Shown here in pieces: positions 26,893 through 38,600 of a stretch of 64,000 nucleotides of DNA. Numbering within the stretch: the stretch's first letter is position 1; the number at the start of each line of letters is the position of its first letter. The stretch is from Buddleja alternifolia. Lineage: Eukaryota; Streptophyta; Magnoliopsida; Lamiales; Scrophulariaceae. The position numbers were made by a program, and so were the translations under genes. The stretch spans positions 30,669,953-30,733,952 of the forward strand of contig CM033408.1 of the NCBI GenBank assembly GCA_019426215.1, given 5' to 3'. The notes beneath the pieces were generated by a model, which saw only the letters and a list, made by a program, of their open reading frames with translations, had not been told where the DNA came from and searched no databases.

Positions 26893-28553
26893 TTAATAAT
26901 TCCAACGGATTAATGGCCAGACTGCGAATTTCATCAACCCATCCTTGCAATGGACGCCGCCGCGTTCGCCGCAGGCGAAATAATATGGCTGCCACCTCTT
27001 CAACGGGAACTCGAATCCGCCGCCTCCGCCGGCGGTGATGTCTCCGATCTTCATAGCTCTTCTGAGGTCACAGTTTTGGAAACTCCAGAAATTTGGTAGC
27101 AGATAAACACTGTGGGGGAATGTTGTATCATTTGGTGGATCGTACTTGAATACTGCATGCATGCACAAATTAAATTAGCATATCAACTTATCAATTAAGT
27201 TTGGGAAAATTTTACTTTTGGTCCCATGGAACTTCCATAGCCTATTTCAGATTTACTTCAATTGAAATTTCAGTTGTACTTTTGGTCCTGTGGGACTAGA
27301 AAAGTTGCACTTTTGTTCTCTGTCGTCAAAAGTTGGATGGGATAAGGCGAATGTCATGCACGCATTATTTTTTGTATTTTTTGAGATAACAGCGCGTGTA
27401 TGACATTCGCCTTTTTTTATCCATTTTTTTACGGTTGGGACAAAAAGTGCAACTGAAAATCTAACGTGACTAAATCTGCAATGAACAAAGTCCTACAGGA
27501 TTTCAATGGCGCGTGTATGATAATCGCGTTTTTCCATCACATTTTTTACGGTGGGGACCAAAAGTGCAACTGAAAATTTAATGGAATTAAATTTGATTTA
27601 GGCGAAATTCTACGGGATCATAAATGAAATTTTTTCAATTAAGTTTTTACAAATAAATGAAAAACATGTAATAAATATATTTGTATGCAAGTGTGGTCAA
27701 AAATGTAATTTTAGTTCGTAAATCGGCATATTTTCAAGTTTCATTCTTTATCTATCCATTTAGTGACTTAAGTTCACTAAATTTTGATTAAGTGGTAATT
27801 TCAATTTTAAAATTCGAATTTGAGATGAAAATGTCATGTACCCATCATATGACATTGAATGGAGAAACTTTTTCAAATTGAGGAGAAATTGGGGGGAAAT
27901 CCTTAAAAGAAATAGTGGGGTTTTATAATACATAAATTGTACATGATAGAGTTGAAATAAATTTAATTGATACTATAGTTAAGAACTCTGTTGCAAGTTC
28001 GGTTTATTAAACATAATTAAAAAAAACTCGAAGATCTTTTTTCGTTGCACAAGCTCTATTCAAGTTTAATTTGCAAGAGCGAATAGTTTTAAAAAAATAA
28101 TAAAATATATGCAAATTAAAAATTATGTTACTCAAGTCGAATCAATTAAAATTTATTTAAGCTCATTCCGTTGACCATAAATACAAACTTTCAAACTTGA
28201 TAAAATTTTAAATGAATTGAGCAATACATTATTTGCCTCGACTCATCAATCTGTTTAAGCTAATATGATAATGAATGGAATGCATGGAAAAACATACCTA
28301 GCTTGTCGTTCAAGTAAAAAGGTCCATTCTTGATTGCCCAATTGGTGTAATTATACCCGAACCGCCAGTTATCCGACCCGCCCACAACGAACGTATTCGG
28401 ACCCTGAGTCACATTTTTTGGTCTTTAAAATCCCCAGTTATAATCCCCAGTGCGGTTCCAGTTTCCTGCAGTAGTGCTCCAATTCTTGTTTGCCATGGCA
28501 ATGGCAAACATTGATGCAGTCACAAGAAGAACAAAAGTTCCTACACTTTTCAT
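26893..28553 (-). pseudogene. Phytocyanin-like (cupredoxin) gene with an in-frame stop
   Basis: Two exons, 28553-28298 and 27152-26893, joined GT-AG, would encode 171 residues. Residues 1-21 are a signal peptide ending AIAMA. The body has NYTNWAIKNGPFYLNDKLVFKYDPP, PHSVYLLP, an YYFACGE loop and GVHC, which fit a copper-site His, Cys, His set and the phytocyanin disulfide. A TAA at 28427-28425 is codon 43 in exon 1. Everything after it stays in frame with good family sequence. So either the allele was broken very recently, the base is a sequencing error, or the true start lies later. Phytocyanins are extracellular blue-copper proteins of unknown electron partner. The 1145-bp intron holds a foldback element. 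Confidence 0.8.
27203..27636. mobile_element. 434-bp Mutator-type foldback element in the phytocyanin intron
   Basis: AATTAAGTTT flanks both sides (27193-27202, 27637-27646). The ends GGGAAAATTTTACTTTTGGTCCC and the reverse of GGGATCATAAATGAAATTTTTTC match with differences. Inner arms repeat TTTCAGTTG and ACTTTTGGTCC. CGAATGTCATGCACGC and GTATGACATTCGCC also pair. Non-coding. Confidence 0.82.
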
Positions 28554-28639
28554 TGTTTTTCACTTAATTTAAGCAACAAATGAAATTATAATAAGTACTA
28601 AATGAATAATTGAATCAAATTTTATTGATTTTGATGGTG

Positions 28640-29974
28640 TTCTAATGGGGGAATGAATTTGGGTTTTTATAGTAAAAATTGCATAGGGGCATGCAAAATT
28701 TAGGTAGCTAGAATTAGTCAAAAGTGATTATTATTATTATTATTATTATTTCTTAAGTTGGTTGGTAAAATAGCACTAGAAAGTTAAGGAGTCAAAATGT
28801 TTTATATGTCTCTTTTTTCTTGAATTTAATTTCCAAGTCTTCCACTTAAGTTTTTAATAATTATATACGGTTCTATATATGCTACTTAAGTTTTTCTCAA
28901 ATATATTTTATGCAGATATGAGTTTGTGAGGATGTATTGAGACGTTTCAGGACCTCAAGTTTATGAACAATGAAAATCAAATAGGGGTTGCCGATGTTCC
29001 AATATTTGCTATAATACATGGTTAAACAAATTGATTTTTAAATTGACTTGTCAATATATTAATTACTTCTTGGCATTTTTATTTTATTTTATACAAAATT
29101 AGATCTTAGTATTTGAATGTTGTACTTTGGCTCTCATTCAATTAGATTAAAAATTAAGTAAATAATTTAGTATTTCGATTCAAAAAATAGTTAAATTTAC
29201 TTGCTAAATGACCTATTGTCTTATTTCGGATCATCTATTCCAAGATTGTGTTTCATATCATATTCAATGTCATGAACATGACATGTATAGCAAATTCACA
29301 TCAAATTTATATACCTGACGTACGTGTATAAAATATACGTGATGAAATACCAATTAAAAAATCAAAACAGACGATTGAAATTGTTGTTAAACAATTTTCG
29401 GGGGCATAAGGAGTATTAAAAATCACTTAAAAAATTTTATTCCAAAATTCTATTTCTTCTCCTATATTACAATACACCTACACGATAGATGTATACAATT
29501 CAAGTTGAATTTCTATTTAAAATATTTGATACACTCGTAATGTATATGTAGAGTTGAATACAAGACGAACACCATGACAAACATATATAAACTAGTAATT
29601 GAATTTGTTTTTATTTTGTACATTTGTCACATATATATGTCATGAAATACGAGATAAAATACTATTTTTTGAGTCGAGATTAAAGAGAGATTTACTTAAA
29701 AACATTTCTTTGGTACTTTAGTTGGTCAAAAGAATCAACTCTAAATAAATTCCGACGCATGAGTTATAACTTTTCACTAGTCTTGAGTTGGAGTCTTCCT
29801 CGTCGGTGACTTGTTTTAATCCTAGTTAAAAAGTCTGACTTATTGTGCATTTCTCAACTCAAACTTGGACAAAATTAGGCAAGTTTGCAAAATGCACTAC
29901 AACACAATGACGTAGTTATGACCTTATAACTACCTAAACAATTAATTGTTAGGCGGGGTTAAAAGGCAAATCAA
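28640..29974. other. Intergenic, promoter side of the phytocyanin-like gene
   Basis: AT-rich, with an (ATT) run near 28731-28750. No gene seen. Confidence 0.45.
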
Positions 29975-30245
29975 GTTGTTCGAAAATTGATTCTAGATGA
30001 AACGCTAAAATTATAAACGAGCTCGGTTTATTAACATATCAAACCAAATTTGAAGAGCTTTTTAATTTGTGTCTGATAAGTTTTGAAGCTCGGCTCGATT
30101 CGTAAAAATGATAAATATATGCACAGAAAAATCAAGTTTTCGAGTTCGGCTTGATCAACAATCAACCATGTTCAAAATTCAAATACAAGTTTTGAGGCTC
30201 GATAATAATTCAAACAAAATTGAACTCGACTCGTTTACGATATTA
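29975..30245. repeat. Dispersed GAGCTCGA-type repeat, copy B
   Basis: Best-preserved copy in the window: GAGCTCGGTTTATTAACATA, GCTCGGCTCGATTCGTAAAA, GATCAACAATCAA, AAATACAAGTTTTGAGGCTC and CTCGACTCGTTTA, in the same order as copies A and C. Confidence 0.7.
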
Positions 30246-30513
30246 TTACTCGGAACTCAAGGATGGCGGACCCAAGAGATGTTCATACAATTATTCATGT
30301 GATGCAATTTACATAAAATTGATCACACATGAATAATTATAATTATAAAACAAATTGAAAGCCCTAAAACTCTCTAAACTAAGTGACAACATATTAATGT
30401 CCCAATGGTAGAACAAGATTAATGCTATGTAATTATAATCTGAGAATATGTGAGAAAAAATTGAAAATAAAATAAATTGAAAGGTGGAAATAAAAAAAAT
30501 CAAAAATAGTATG

Positions 30514-30587
30514 TGGCCCATGCAGGTCTCGAACCTGCGACCTTCGCGTTATTAGCACGACGCTCTAACCAACTGAGCTAATGGGCC
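30514..30587 (-). tRNA. tRNA-Ile (anticodon AAT)
   Basis: A 74-nt cloverleaf on the minus strand. The acceptor GGCCCAT pairs with ATGGGCC and is followed by discriminator A. The D arm is GCTC/GAGC, the anticodon stem TCGTG/CGCGA with loop CTAATAA, and the T arm GCAGG-TTCGAAC-CTGCA-like. No intron. CCA is not encoded, as expected for a nuclear gene. A T run lies shortly downstream in the direction of transcription. Confidence 0.97.
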
Positions 30588-30655
30588 TTTTTGAGGACTT
30601 TGTCGTTTTATTTTTATTGATAGTAGATTTTCTGTTCTTTTATTGTTGTTATTAA

Positions 30656-31018
30656 GGCAATATGCACTATACTTACATTACACCAAATCTCACATTTTAG
30701 CACCAACCCCGTCAAAACCCACAAAAGAGACTACGCTTCCGAGAAAAATTAAATTGTAGCACTTAGCCTCAACATTAATACTTAGATTATATTTTCATTG
30801 GACTCTCGGTCATATTTTGTGCATTTTTAGTGTCATGAATGTCATTTATCAACTCCAACGTGAATCAGTTACGTTTTAATGTAAACTGGTGCCACAAGTG
30901 ATCAAGTGAAAATTTGAATTCTTAACATCGGTTCTATGTTCTTATAGTCTGTTTTTTATATTTTGAGGGTGCATTGTGCTAAAAATGAATTAGGAGGGTG
31001 TAAAATGCATTTTGCCAT
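30656..31018. mobile_element. Foldback element, about 360 bp
   Basis: The left end GGCAATATGCACTATAC and the reverse of the right end GGCAAAATGCATTTTACACC match, with TTTTAGCACCA/TTTTTAGCAC further in. No clean target duplication was found, perhaps because the right flank is an expanded trinucleotide repeat. Non-coding. Confidence 0.6.
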
Positions 31019-31034
31019 AATGATGATGATGATG

Positions 31035-31091
<57 letters not shown>

Positions 31092-31357
31092 TTGTTGTTG
31101 TTGTTGTTATTATTATTATTGTCAATATGATTATCATTATGATAAATCATCATCATTATTATTATTTATGTTATCATTATGATTATCATTATTATGATCA
31201 TTATTATTATTATTATTATTATTATCATTATCATTAACATTAACATTATTATTATCATTATTATTATTATAAATTATTATTATTATCATCATTATTATTA
31301 TTATTATAAATTATTATTATTATCATCATCATTATTATTATTATTATTATTATTATG
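31019..31357. repeat. Compound trinucleotide microsatellite, about 340 bp
   Basis: Blocks of (GAT), (AAT) about 19 units, (GTT), and then long interrupted (TTA/ATT) and (CAT/TCA) runs. It starts directly at the end of the foldback element. Confidence 0.95.
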
Positions 31358-32112
31358 AAATAATTATAAGAAAAGGAACGTCTTGCTGGGACAGACAATT
31401 GTATACTTGTTAAATGCATGACCCACATGAACTATATAAGCTTCAGTTAACTTGGTGGGGTGTTGATTAAATTAAATGTTTCTATAATTTTATTTTCAAA
31501 ATATTATCTTTACAATAATTAATATTATTAACTTATTATATCAGGATATTAGTCAAAACTAGACTACCTGTAAATTGTAATTTATTTAGTACGTCCAAAT
31601 TTGCATATACATTAACAATTGTTTTCCGAGTTTTCATATTAAAATTAATTTTAGTATGCTTGATTGATTATAATTTATAAATAATAAACATAGCCTTATT
31701 ATTATAATAATAACGAATAAGAGACAAGTTTCATACAATCGAAGTAGTTTATACCACCACAACCCTTTTCAATTAACATTATCAAGTGGACTGGCTCCAA
31801 TAAACTCGGTCCACTCAAAAATTATCCAAATTGATGCGCACATGCAATTACAACCAAGGCTATATATGTAAGTATATTTATATATATTTGGTAAGCATGT
31901 AGTATATATATATATGTAACTATTTATTGTATAGATGCAATTTATACAATTATAACTTATAATTATAAGTATTGCGCAATCAAACTAACAACATTTGTTG
32001 ATAGCAAATTATATTTCATTTAATTACAAACAACAAACTTTTCACACAAACATAGCATTAAAACAAAATACACCATTAAACAATTGACAAAAAAATAAAA
32101 AATAAAAACCAA
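31358..32112. other. Intergenic, 3' flank of the CYP74 gene
   Basis: Very AT-rich with short TA runs. No gene seen. Confidence 0.45.
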
Positions 32113-33561
32113 TCATATGGCCTTTGTCACAGACTTAAATGTAACAGATGATCCTAGGAGGAGCGTCCCAACCTCAACACTAAAAGTGTCATATCTTAGG
32201 AAAAATTCTACCACCATCATCCTTGACAATAACACCACCATATCCTTGGCAGGGCATTGCTTATTATTAGCCGTTGGATCGTCGCTTTCTCTCCCGTTCG
32301 ACCAGTACACGTACTTGATTAACTTCTCCCCGTCCCCCAAAAACCTATCCGGCACGAACACCTCAGGATTCTCGAAAACCTTGGGGTCCTTGGTTGCAAA
32401 TGGTTGATACCCACAAATCATCTCATCTTTCTTGATCACATAAGACGCGTCGTGGCTCGTGACCGTTATATCCTCCTTAGCCTTACCATATTGGAACACC
32501 ACCGGGGGTTCGATCCTAAGTGCCTCCCACACGACGGACTTAGTCAAACTCATCTTGTTCAACCCCGAGAGCGTGACCCCGCCTTCCTCCTTAACGACGC
32601 TCCTTATCTCCTCGGCCAGACGACGGTGCAGATCCTCTCCCCCCGTGCCAACGTACTTTAGCACAGCCGGGAAAATCACTTTTGTGCCACCATAAGAATT
32701 AAATCCTACAAGAAAAAGCAAGTTATGAGAAGCCTCATCCCTACTCAAACCATGTTGCTCCGCCTCATCAAGTAACCCTGCGGCCGCCTCGTGAAGCTCG
32801 TCGTGCACTTTCTCGTACCCTGATTTCACCAAAAAATAAGGTAAAGGAAAAGTGTGTAGCAACAAATCCTCCAAGCAATTTGGTAAATACTTCAACCCTA
32901 ATGTGATCAAAGGAGCAAGTTGAAAAAGCAACCACCTATCAAGATCCGAATTACCCTCCCCTCCAACACTCGTATCGTACGAGCTCTTGTTACCGAACAA
33001 ACGGAACAAGAAATCGAACGACATCTTATCACTAATGGGATTGAAATTCGCTTCCCCTTTGTCAGATAACTCGGATTCAAGATCAGTAAACATCTGAGTA
33101 ACCGAGGCGCGAAAAGTTGGGATGAGTTGCTTATGCAGCTTAGCAAGTGTTGATAAGAAGAAGCTCTTAAGGACGTTGTGCTTGGTCTCAGAAGGATCAA
33201 GATAAGCACAAATGCGGTATCCACCTGTGAAGTGAGTACAAGGCATGAATGTGCCTATAAACACGTTTCTCTTTTCGACTTTCGAAGTATCAAAGAGGAT
33301 AGGGAAGGTGAGTGCATCAAGAAGCACGACAACTTTCGAGTCTTTGGCGTTGAACGGGCCCGGCGGGCTGTTAACCCGAAACACAGTTGAGTTGTATTTC
33401 TTTATTCGGGACCTGTAGAATTCATCTGCGCCTTGGCTGTAGTAGAAGTCGATACGATCCTTTATCGGCCCGAAAAAGGGTAAGCCATAGCCACCTGGAA
33501 TTTCTTTCACTGGAAGGATGTCCGATGTACGAGAAGGGTTTTGATCAGAATATGAAGACAT
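32113..33561 (-). CDS. CYP74 cytochrome P450 (allene oxide synthase-like; hydroperoxide-metabolising)
   Basis: An intronless gene of 482 residues. It starts at ATG 33561 (MSSYSD); the open frame runs further upstream, but without another ATG before 33618, where the codon is TTG. Features are the N-terminal IPGGYGLPFFGPIKDR block, TSKVEKRN, the I-helix GFNSYGG (286-292) in place of the usual oxygen-binding motif, EALR (346-349), and the nine-residue-insert heme loop with Cys436 in NKQCPAKD. CYP74 enzymes rearrange fatty-acid hydroperoxides without O2 or reductase. The blocks PPVxxQYGKAKxD, SHDAxYxxKKDE and GYQPFATKDPKVF favour allene oxide synthase-type sequence. With no plastid transit peptide, it may belong to the CYP74C or 9-lipoxygenase side, or be a divinyl ether synthase. 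The product cannot be set by eye. Confidence 0.93.
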   Translation of the reverse strand: MSSYSDQNPSRTSDILPVKEIPGGYGLPFFGPIKDRIDFYYSQGADEFYRSRIKKYNSTVFRVNSPPGPFNAKDSKVVVLLDALTFPILFDTSKVEKRNVFIGTFMPCTHFTGGYRICAYLDPSETKHNVLKSFFLSTLAKLHKQLIPTFRASVTQMFTDLESELSDKGEANFNPISDKMSFDFLFRLFGNKSSYDTSVGGEGNSDLDRWLLFQLAPLITLGLKYLPNCLEDLLLHTFPLPYFLVKSGYEKVHDELHEAAAGLLDEAEQHGLSRDEASHNLLFLVGFNSYGGTKVIFPAVLKYVGTGGEDLHRRLAEEIRSVVKEEGGVTLSGLNKMSLTKSVVWEALRIEPPVVFQYGKAKEDITVTSHDASYVIKKDEMICGYQPFATKDPKVFENPEVFVPDRFLGDGEKLIKYVYWSNGRESDDPTANNKQCPAKDMVVLLSRMMVVEFFLRYDTFSVEVGTLLLGSSVTFKSVTKAI

Positions 33562-33629
33562 TTTTGTTTGAACTATCAGATGAAAATTTAGATTGAAGGA
33601 GTGCTTTTTTGTGCTCAATTATGAGTGTT

Positions 33630-33637
33630 TATTTATA
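33630..33637 (-). promoter_or_regulatory. TATA box of the CYP74 gene
   Basis: Minus-strand TATAAATA, 69-76 nt before the ATG at 33561. This spacing predicts a leader of about 40 nt and supports that start over the upstream TTG. Confidence 0.6.
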
Positions 33638-33639
33638 GT

Positions 33640-34005
33640 GTTTATAACCTGGAATTTTCAAGCAATGTGTAAAAGGTCAAATGGAGAGTACTAGCATATA
33701 TAACGTGTAAAGAATATCAGTCTATGATCAGATATAGTTTGATTAATAAAATTCTTAGGGAAGATGGCTGCATGCTTGAGTTGAATAATATAAATACGTG
33801 TAGATATTTGCCATTTATTTATATATGTAAAGAGAATATAATGTGGATCATCTATTCTAATTCCATTTTTTTTTTCTTCGTATTCGGTTTTGTGCATCCG
33901 TGATATTTCTTATATTTCACTTTACTGATTCATGTTTCTTTTTCTTTTTCTGTATTTTTGGTAACTTAATCACGTATGTAAAAAAAATCACAAGCCATAT
34001 ATCCC
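33640..34005. other. Intergenic, upstream of CYP74
   Basis: AT-rich promoter-side sequence with no gene. Confidence 0.4.
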
Positions 34006-34013
34006 GTTTGTTT

Positions 34014-34157
34014 GGAAAATTCTAGTCCAGATCCGGCTTGGCCGCACCCAAGTGTATTTAACAAGGAGAGTGTATTACACTTGCCATATAATTAGTAAGT
34101 TATTTTAAAAATTACACATGAGTTTGGCCGAGCCGAGAGCGAACTAGAATTTCCCAT
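34014..34157. mobile_element. 144-bp MITE of the AAATTCTAGTCC family
   Basis: The ends GGAAAATTCTAGTCCAGATC and the reverse of CGAACTAGAATTTCCC fold back, with GGCTTGGCCG against CGGCCAAAC-like inside. GTTTGTTT flanks both sides (34006-34013, 34158-34165). Sister of the element at 11754-11879. Confidence 0.8.
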
Positions 34158-34165
34158 GTTTGTTT

Positions 34166-35642
34166 AATATATATTCATCCGTCAAGAAACGGAAATGGAA
34201 AAGAAATAGATTTTTCAAAAGTAAAGATATGGTAGATAGAGTAAGTAAAGGGAAGTTTGAAAAGAAGTATTACAACTTGCATCTGGATTAAGGCGGCTGA
34301 AATATTCTTACATCCATGAAATAGTTAGGTGTTTACATGTTACATCTGCCGGTCAACAAAAGAACAAATTGAAAGATAATCGAAGCGATTGCCTAGCATG
34401 TTTCGTCTCGAAATTTCTTTGTCTCCATGGAAAATGTATAATGTTTCGGGGCTGTATTTAAAATCATGAAAACGTCTCACAATACTTAAAGAACGAGAGC
34501 ATCTTAAATAATCTCTTAATAAAATAAAACTTAAATTATTGCTATAATTCATCACAAGTTATATGTTATAATAATCTCAAGTTGAAGAATCCGTTCATTT
34601 TTTAACCTTGAAAACAATTCAATCATGTGAATGTTGTTCTTCGTTGATTCAACATGACAAATATAGAAAATTGAGACTATTAAAATAATCTTAGTTGTTC
34701 AGAATCAATATTTGTTTATTTTGAACACATGCTCAGAATCTATATTACAACTTATAATTTTGCATCTCTGTAACATCTACATTTGCTAATTTTATTTTCC
34801 TTATTTTATGGAATCCCTTCACTTATAGTCACCAATATAAAATTAAATGTATAGCAGCCATAGCATAAATTGTCAAAATGAGCTAGAAATCTTGTTATTT
34901 GTTAAAGCGTGCTCTATCAAATGATTAATGCAAAATTTAGCGCAGAGAACAAATATCTCGCTCTCAAGTCGATAGAGCAAACTCGAAGCACCAGAACGTC
35001 AACCTTGTATGAGGTTTATATGATTTAAGTTATAGATTATTTCCTGCATATTAACCTTAAAAAAATCACCATAAACCTAATATTATTATTATTAATATTT
35101 AAGTAGGTTGGAAACAATTTTAAATAGTCGCTAAGCATTGGATTCCCCAATAATACATTATCTAACACGAGTTGGCCCAAACAATCATCTATAATTTGCC
35201 TCCTAAGAGAAGCAATAGGATCACAATACTATATTCAAAACTCAACATAATCCGTGGAATAATTCAAACCCCAGTATTAAAAATACAATCCCACACGCTA
35301 AAACATTTTAAATACACTACTTAGGCAATTTACGAAACAAAAGCACACTAATTAGGCTAATCATGCCAAAGTCGACCTTATCAACTAGGTATATATTAAT
35401 CCAACGTTCTAACCAGTGTGAAAGTCGTATGATTCATATTACTCGAGCACGCTACCGAATTAGGTTGTATACAACAATTTGATAATAGCCTCTTGAAGGT
35501 GATTCATAGGTATAGCAATCGTTGGTGTATAGTGGACCCCACCAGGGCGCGTTGAAGGTTGCACTTGCCCCGTTAAAGGGGGCAAGAAAACGAAATGAGT
35601 AAACAAAATATCAACCTTTGATCCTTCAACCATCAGTGGCAG
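34166..35642. other. Intergenic between the CYP74 and PAC2 genes
   Basis: AT-rich, with only shadow frames. The last few hundred bases are probably PAC2 3' untranslated sequence. No other gene features are seen. Confidence 0.45.
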
Positions 35643-38600
35643 CTAGAATAGAGACATATCTGCTGGGGGTCCGTAAACACTTTGCCATGAAAAAGGTGTA
35701 ATCCATTTACCAGCACCATTCACTGATCAATTACAACAAAGAAAGTTAGTTTGGCATCTTCGAAGCAATGTAAAATACAAATCACACTGTGTTGACCAAA
35801 GTCCCGTTTAACAAAATATCAAACCAGGATGTCTAGACCATGACCTCGTCATCCCACTCATTAAAATGAATGTCTTCGTTGGAACTCGTATTGTAATAAC
35901 AATTAGTTGACTTCTAAAATATAAAATATCAAATGGTGCAAAACTAGTTGGTAGAAACATACTAAATGGTGCTAAAGTAGTTAGTCAAAACGCGTATGAA
36001 CCCCGTGTAACAAACATGCATATAATAATTAGAAAATACTTCAGTTTTTGCAATAAACTTACTCAAATAATGAAGAAATTCATACGTTTTCGTTTGAATT
36101 GTAATATACATAATTGTTCATATTCCAGATCATACTCAGATGAATAATATCCCATTATCACAATATATATATATATATATACGCACATATCTGTATTTTC
36201 ACAATATATATATATACACACACATATATATGTACATATATATGTTGAAGCCTATATTTTGTGTTGAGAGTTGTTTTTTTTTGGATGACAACGGAAACCC
36301 GCAACTGCTACCCTTGGGGTGCGCACTGGGTAAACCCCGCTCCTGTATAATAGACTGCAAACCACACAAGAGAGATAAGTCAGCCTAGGTTGCCCATAGC
36401 TGACAGACTCACAACAAAGGAGGCCAATAGGCATTCCCTCAAGGGGAACAAACCTGTGCCTAAGGCCCAAGGCTCAGTTGCCCGACCAGGTTCTCTATTG
36501 TGTTAAGAGTTGTTATTGCTGTTGATTATTGTGATATACTTACAATTGATTTTAATATTTAAGAAAATTTCACTCATTAATTAGCTATTTGGTTTACACT
36601 TTCAGCATACAAAATTGGTATCTTACGCCTATATGCATACGCATATAGCATTGGTGGAGAAAAACGATAACAAAAAAAGTATGGTACTTGAGAACAAGGA
36701 CGTCAAGTGGTTGATTGTAGGTTAAGATTAGCTCACCTTTAAATTCATTCTGGCTGAGTCCCGTAAGTTTGCTTGTTGCCTCAGCCAAACAGAAAGCTTC
36801 AGGTATATTGTCTCCCTCCGAGCAGTAACACAATAAGCAAGTAACTTTTAAACCTTTGGCCTATCAAAACATTAGAAGAGTTGAAGAATAAAAATCTTTT
36901 TCTGCGTCCAAGTAGAAGCACAATAGATAGAAAAAAGAGTCAGATCTTTCCATTTAAATACCAAAGACAATAGAGAAAATAGTAGAAGTCCAACTATCAA
37001 GAAAACACGACTTTTCAGGAGTTATATCATATGAAACCAATTGTCAATTCATATTTTTTTCAAGCTCTCAATAGAATTTGTGAGACATCATGTCAATTAA
37101 TCTCTACCAAACATTTGGGTGAAGAGAAAGTTCTCAGAAAACAAAAGTATGTCTCACTATAATGTTTTGCTGGTTGTTCAAGATGTCAGCATATGTTTGA
37201 AAGAGAGTATACAAGTTCATTCCCATAGTATCGAACAGTCGGCCCAGCCACAAAACTAAAGACACTAAACTAAAACCCAAACAAATAGCAGAAAAAAAAT
37301 GTGCTGAGAATAAGGATGGGCAAACTCGACCATCCAAATGAATGTAAATTCCCGTTAAAAGATCATTTAGATCGAACACAATTTAAAACACCATTACCTT
37401 AAAGCAGGAAAAGAGTGCAGCAAAAGGCAAACTTGGGTAGTAATCTTCATCTCCTAGTTCTTCAGAGGCAAAATCTTCATCAGGCACAGACCCCTCTTCA
37501 ACTAATTCATTTAGATACTTCCACGTCCTTTGAGCAGGACTATAATCTTGCAGTCTTTTCCAGCCAAGGCTTTCATAGTCAGCATCAATTCCATCCACAT
37601 TGGAACTAGATAAATAATGTATCTGCAAACCACTGAACATATCACCACAGAATCAGTTAAGTTACTAATGTCCACGTGAAGAGAAATCAATCAGCAGCAT
37701 AACCTATAGTACAAAAGTTAATAATGTGAGCATCTACTCTCATGTTTCACGTTACTGCGTACCTAACTGTATACATATATATGTAGGTAGTTCATGAAAC
37801 TACTCAGGGTCCTAATATTGTAAATGCATGATTAATGGTAAAAAGGCACATATTTTTCATAACATTCGAATTCGAAAACAGCTTTTTGAATCAGACAATT
37901 TTTCTTTTTCTTTTAGAAATAAATGAGAACTGATTTGCTTGAGGTAAAATTAGATTCGAAACTCAAGTTATATGGCACTCCCGATATGCATAGTTGTGAC
38001 ATTTCGGTTATTAGAGATTGGCATTGGTAAATAATAATCATTTCTTTTGCAAAGAATTATAAGCATGTGCATGGCCCCCTCCAAAAGGCAGTGGACTCCC
38101 AGATAAAGTTTAACTTATCTCTTATCTCAGATAAAGTATTTTCTCCCATTAAATTTGATTTCTAGTGTTTAGCCAAACTTACCAATGATTCACTCAGATT
38201 TAAACATCATGCCATAAGAAGAGCAAATCCATTATATTTATTGAAAGAATGCAGAACATTCTTCAGATAACTTACACATAAGCTTGCAGTAACATACAAA
38301 AGCATATGTAGATTCACAAAACGTAGATCCTCTATGTTTCTGGGGGCCCAACGAAGCTTTGCTTTTAGCTGTGCAGTAGCTATTTACGATTATTTAGCTG
38401 CTGCTTTTAGGTCGTTTCTTAGCAGAAAAATGCATGATAAAAAGATTCTAGCGAGTCAGACACGCCATGAAAATTTGAACGTCTACCAATTGACAGTAAA
38501 TAAACCAGCAGATAGTCGTTTGCGCAATTGACATTGAAGTAAATGTTAACTGGAGTCTATACCTTGACATATCAATGTTTCGCCACCGCCCAAAATCCAA

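Noticed and set aside
31019..31357. CRISPR-like or satellite array
   Set aside because: Simple trinucleotide repeats only, with no spacers or long unit. This is a plant nuclear genome.
33562..33618. Upstream extension of the CYP74 start
   Set aside because: The first codon of that frame is TTG, and the TATA box position favours the ATG at 33561.
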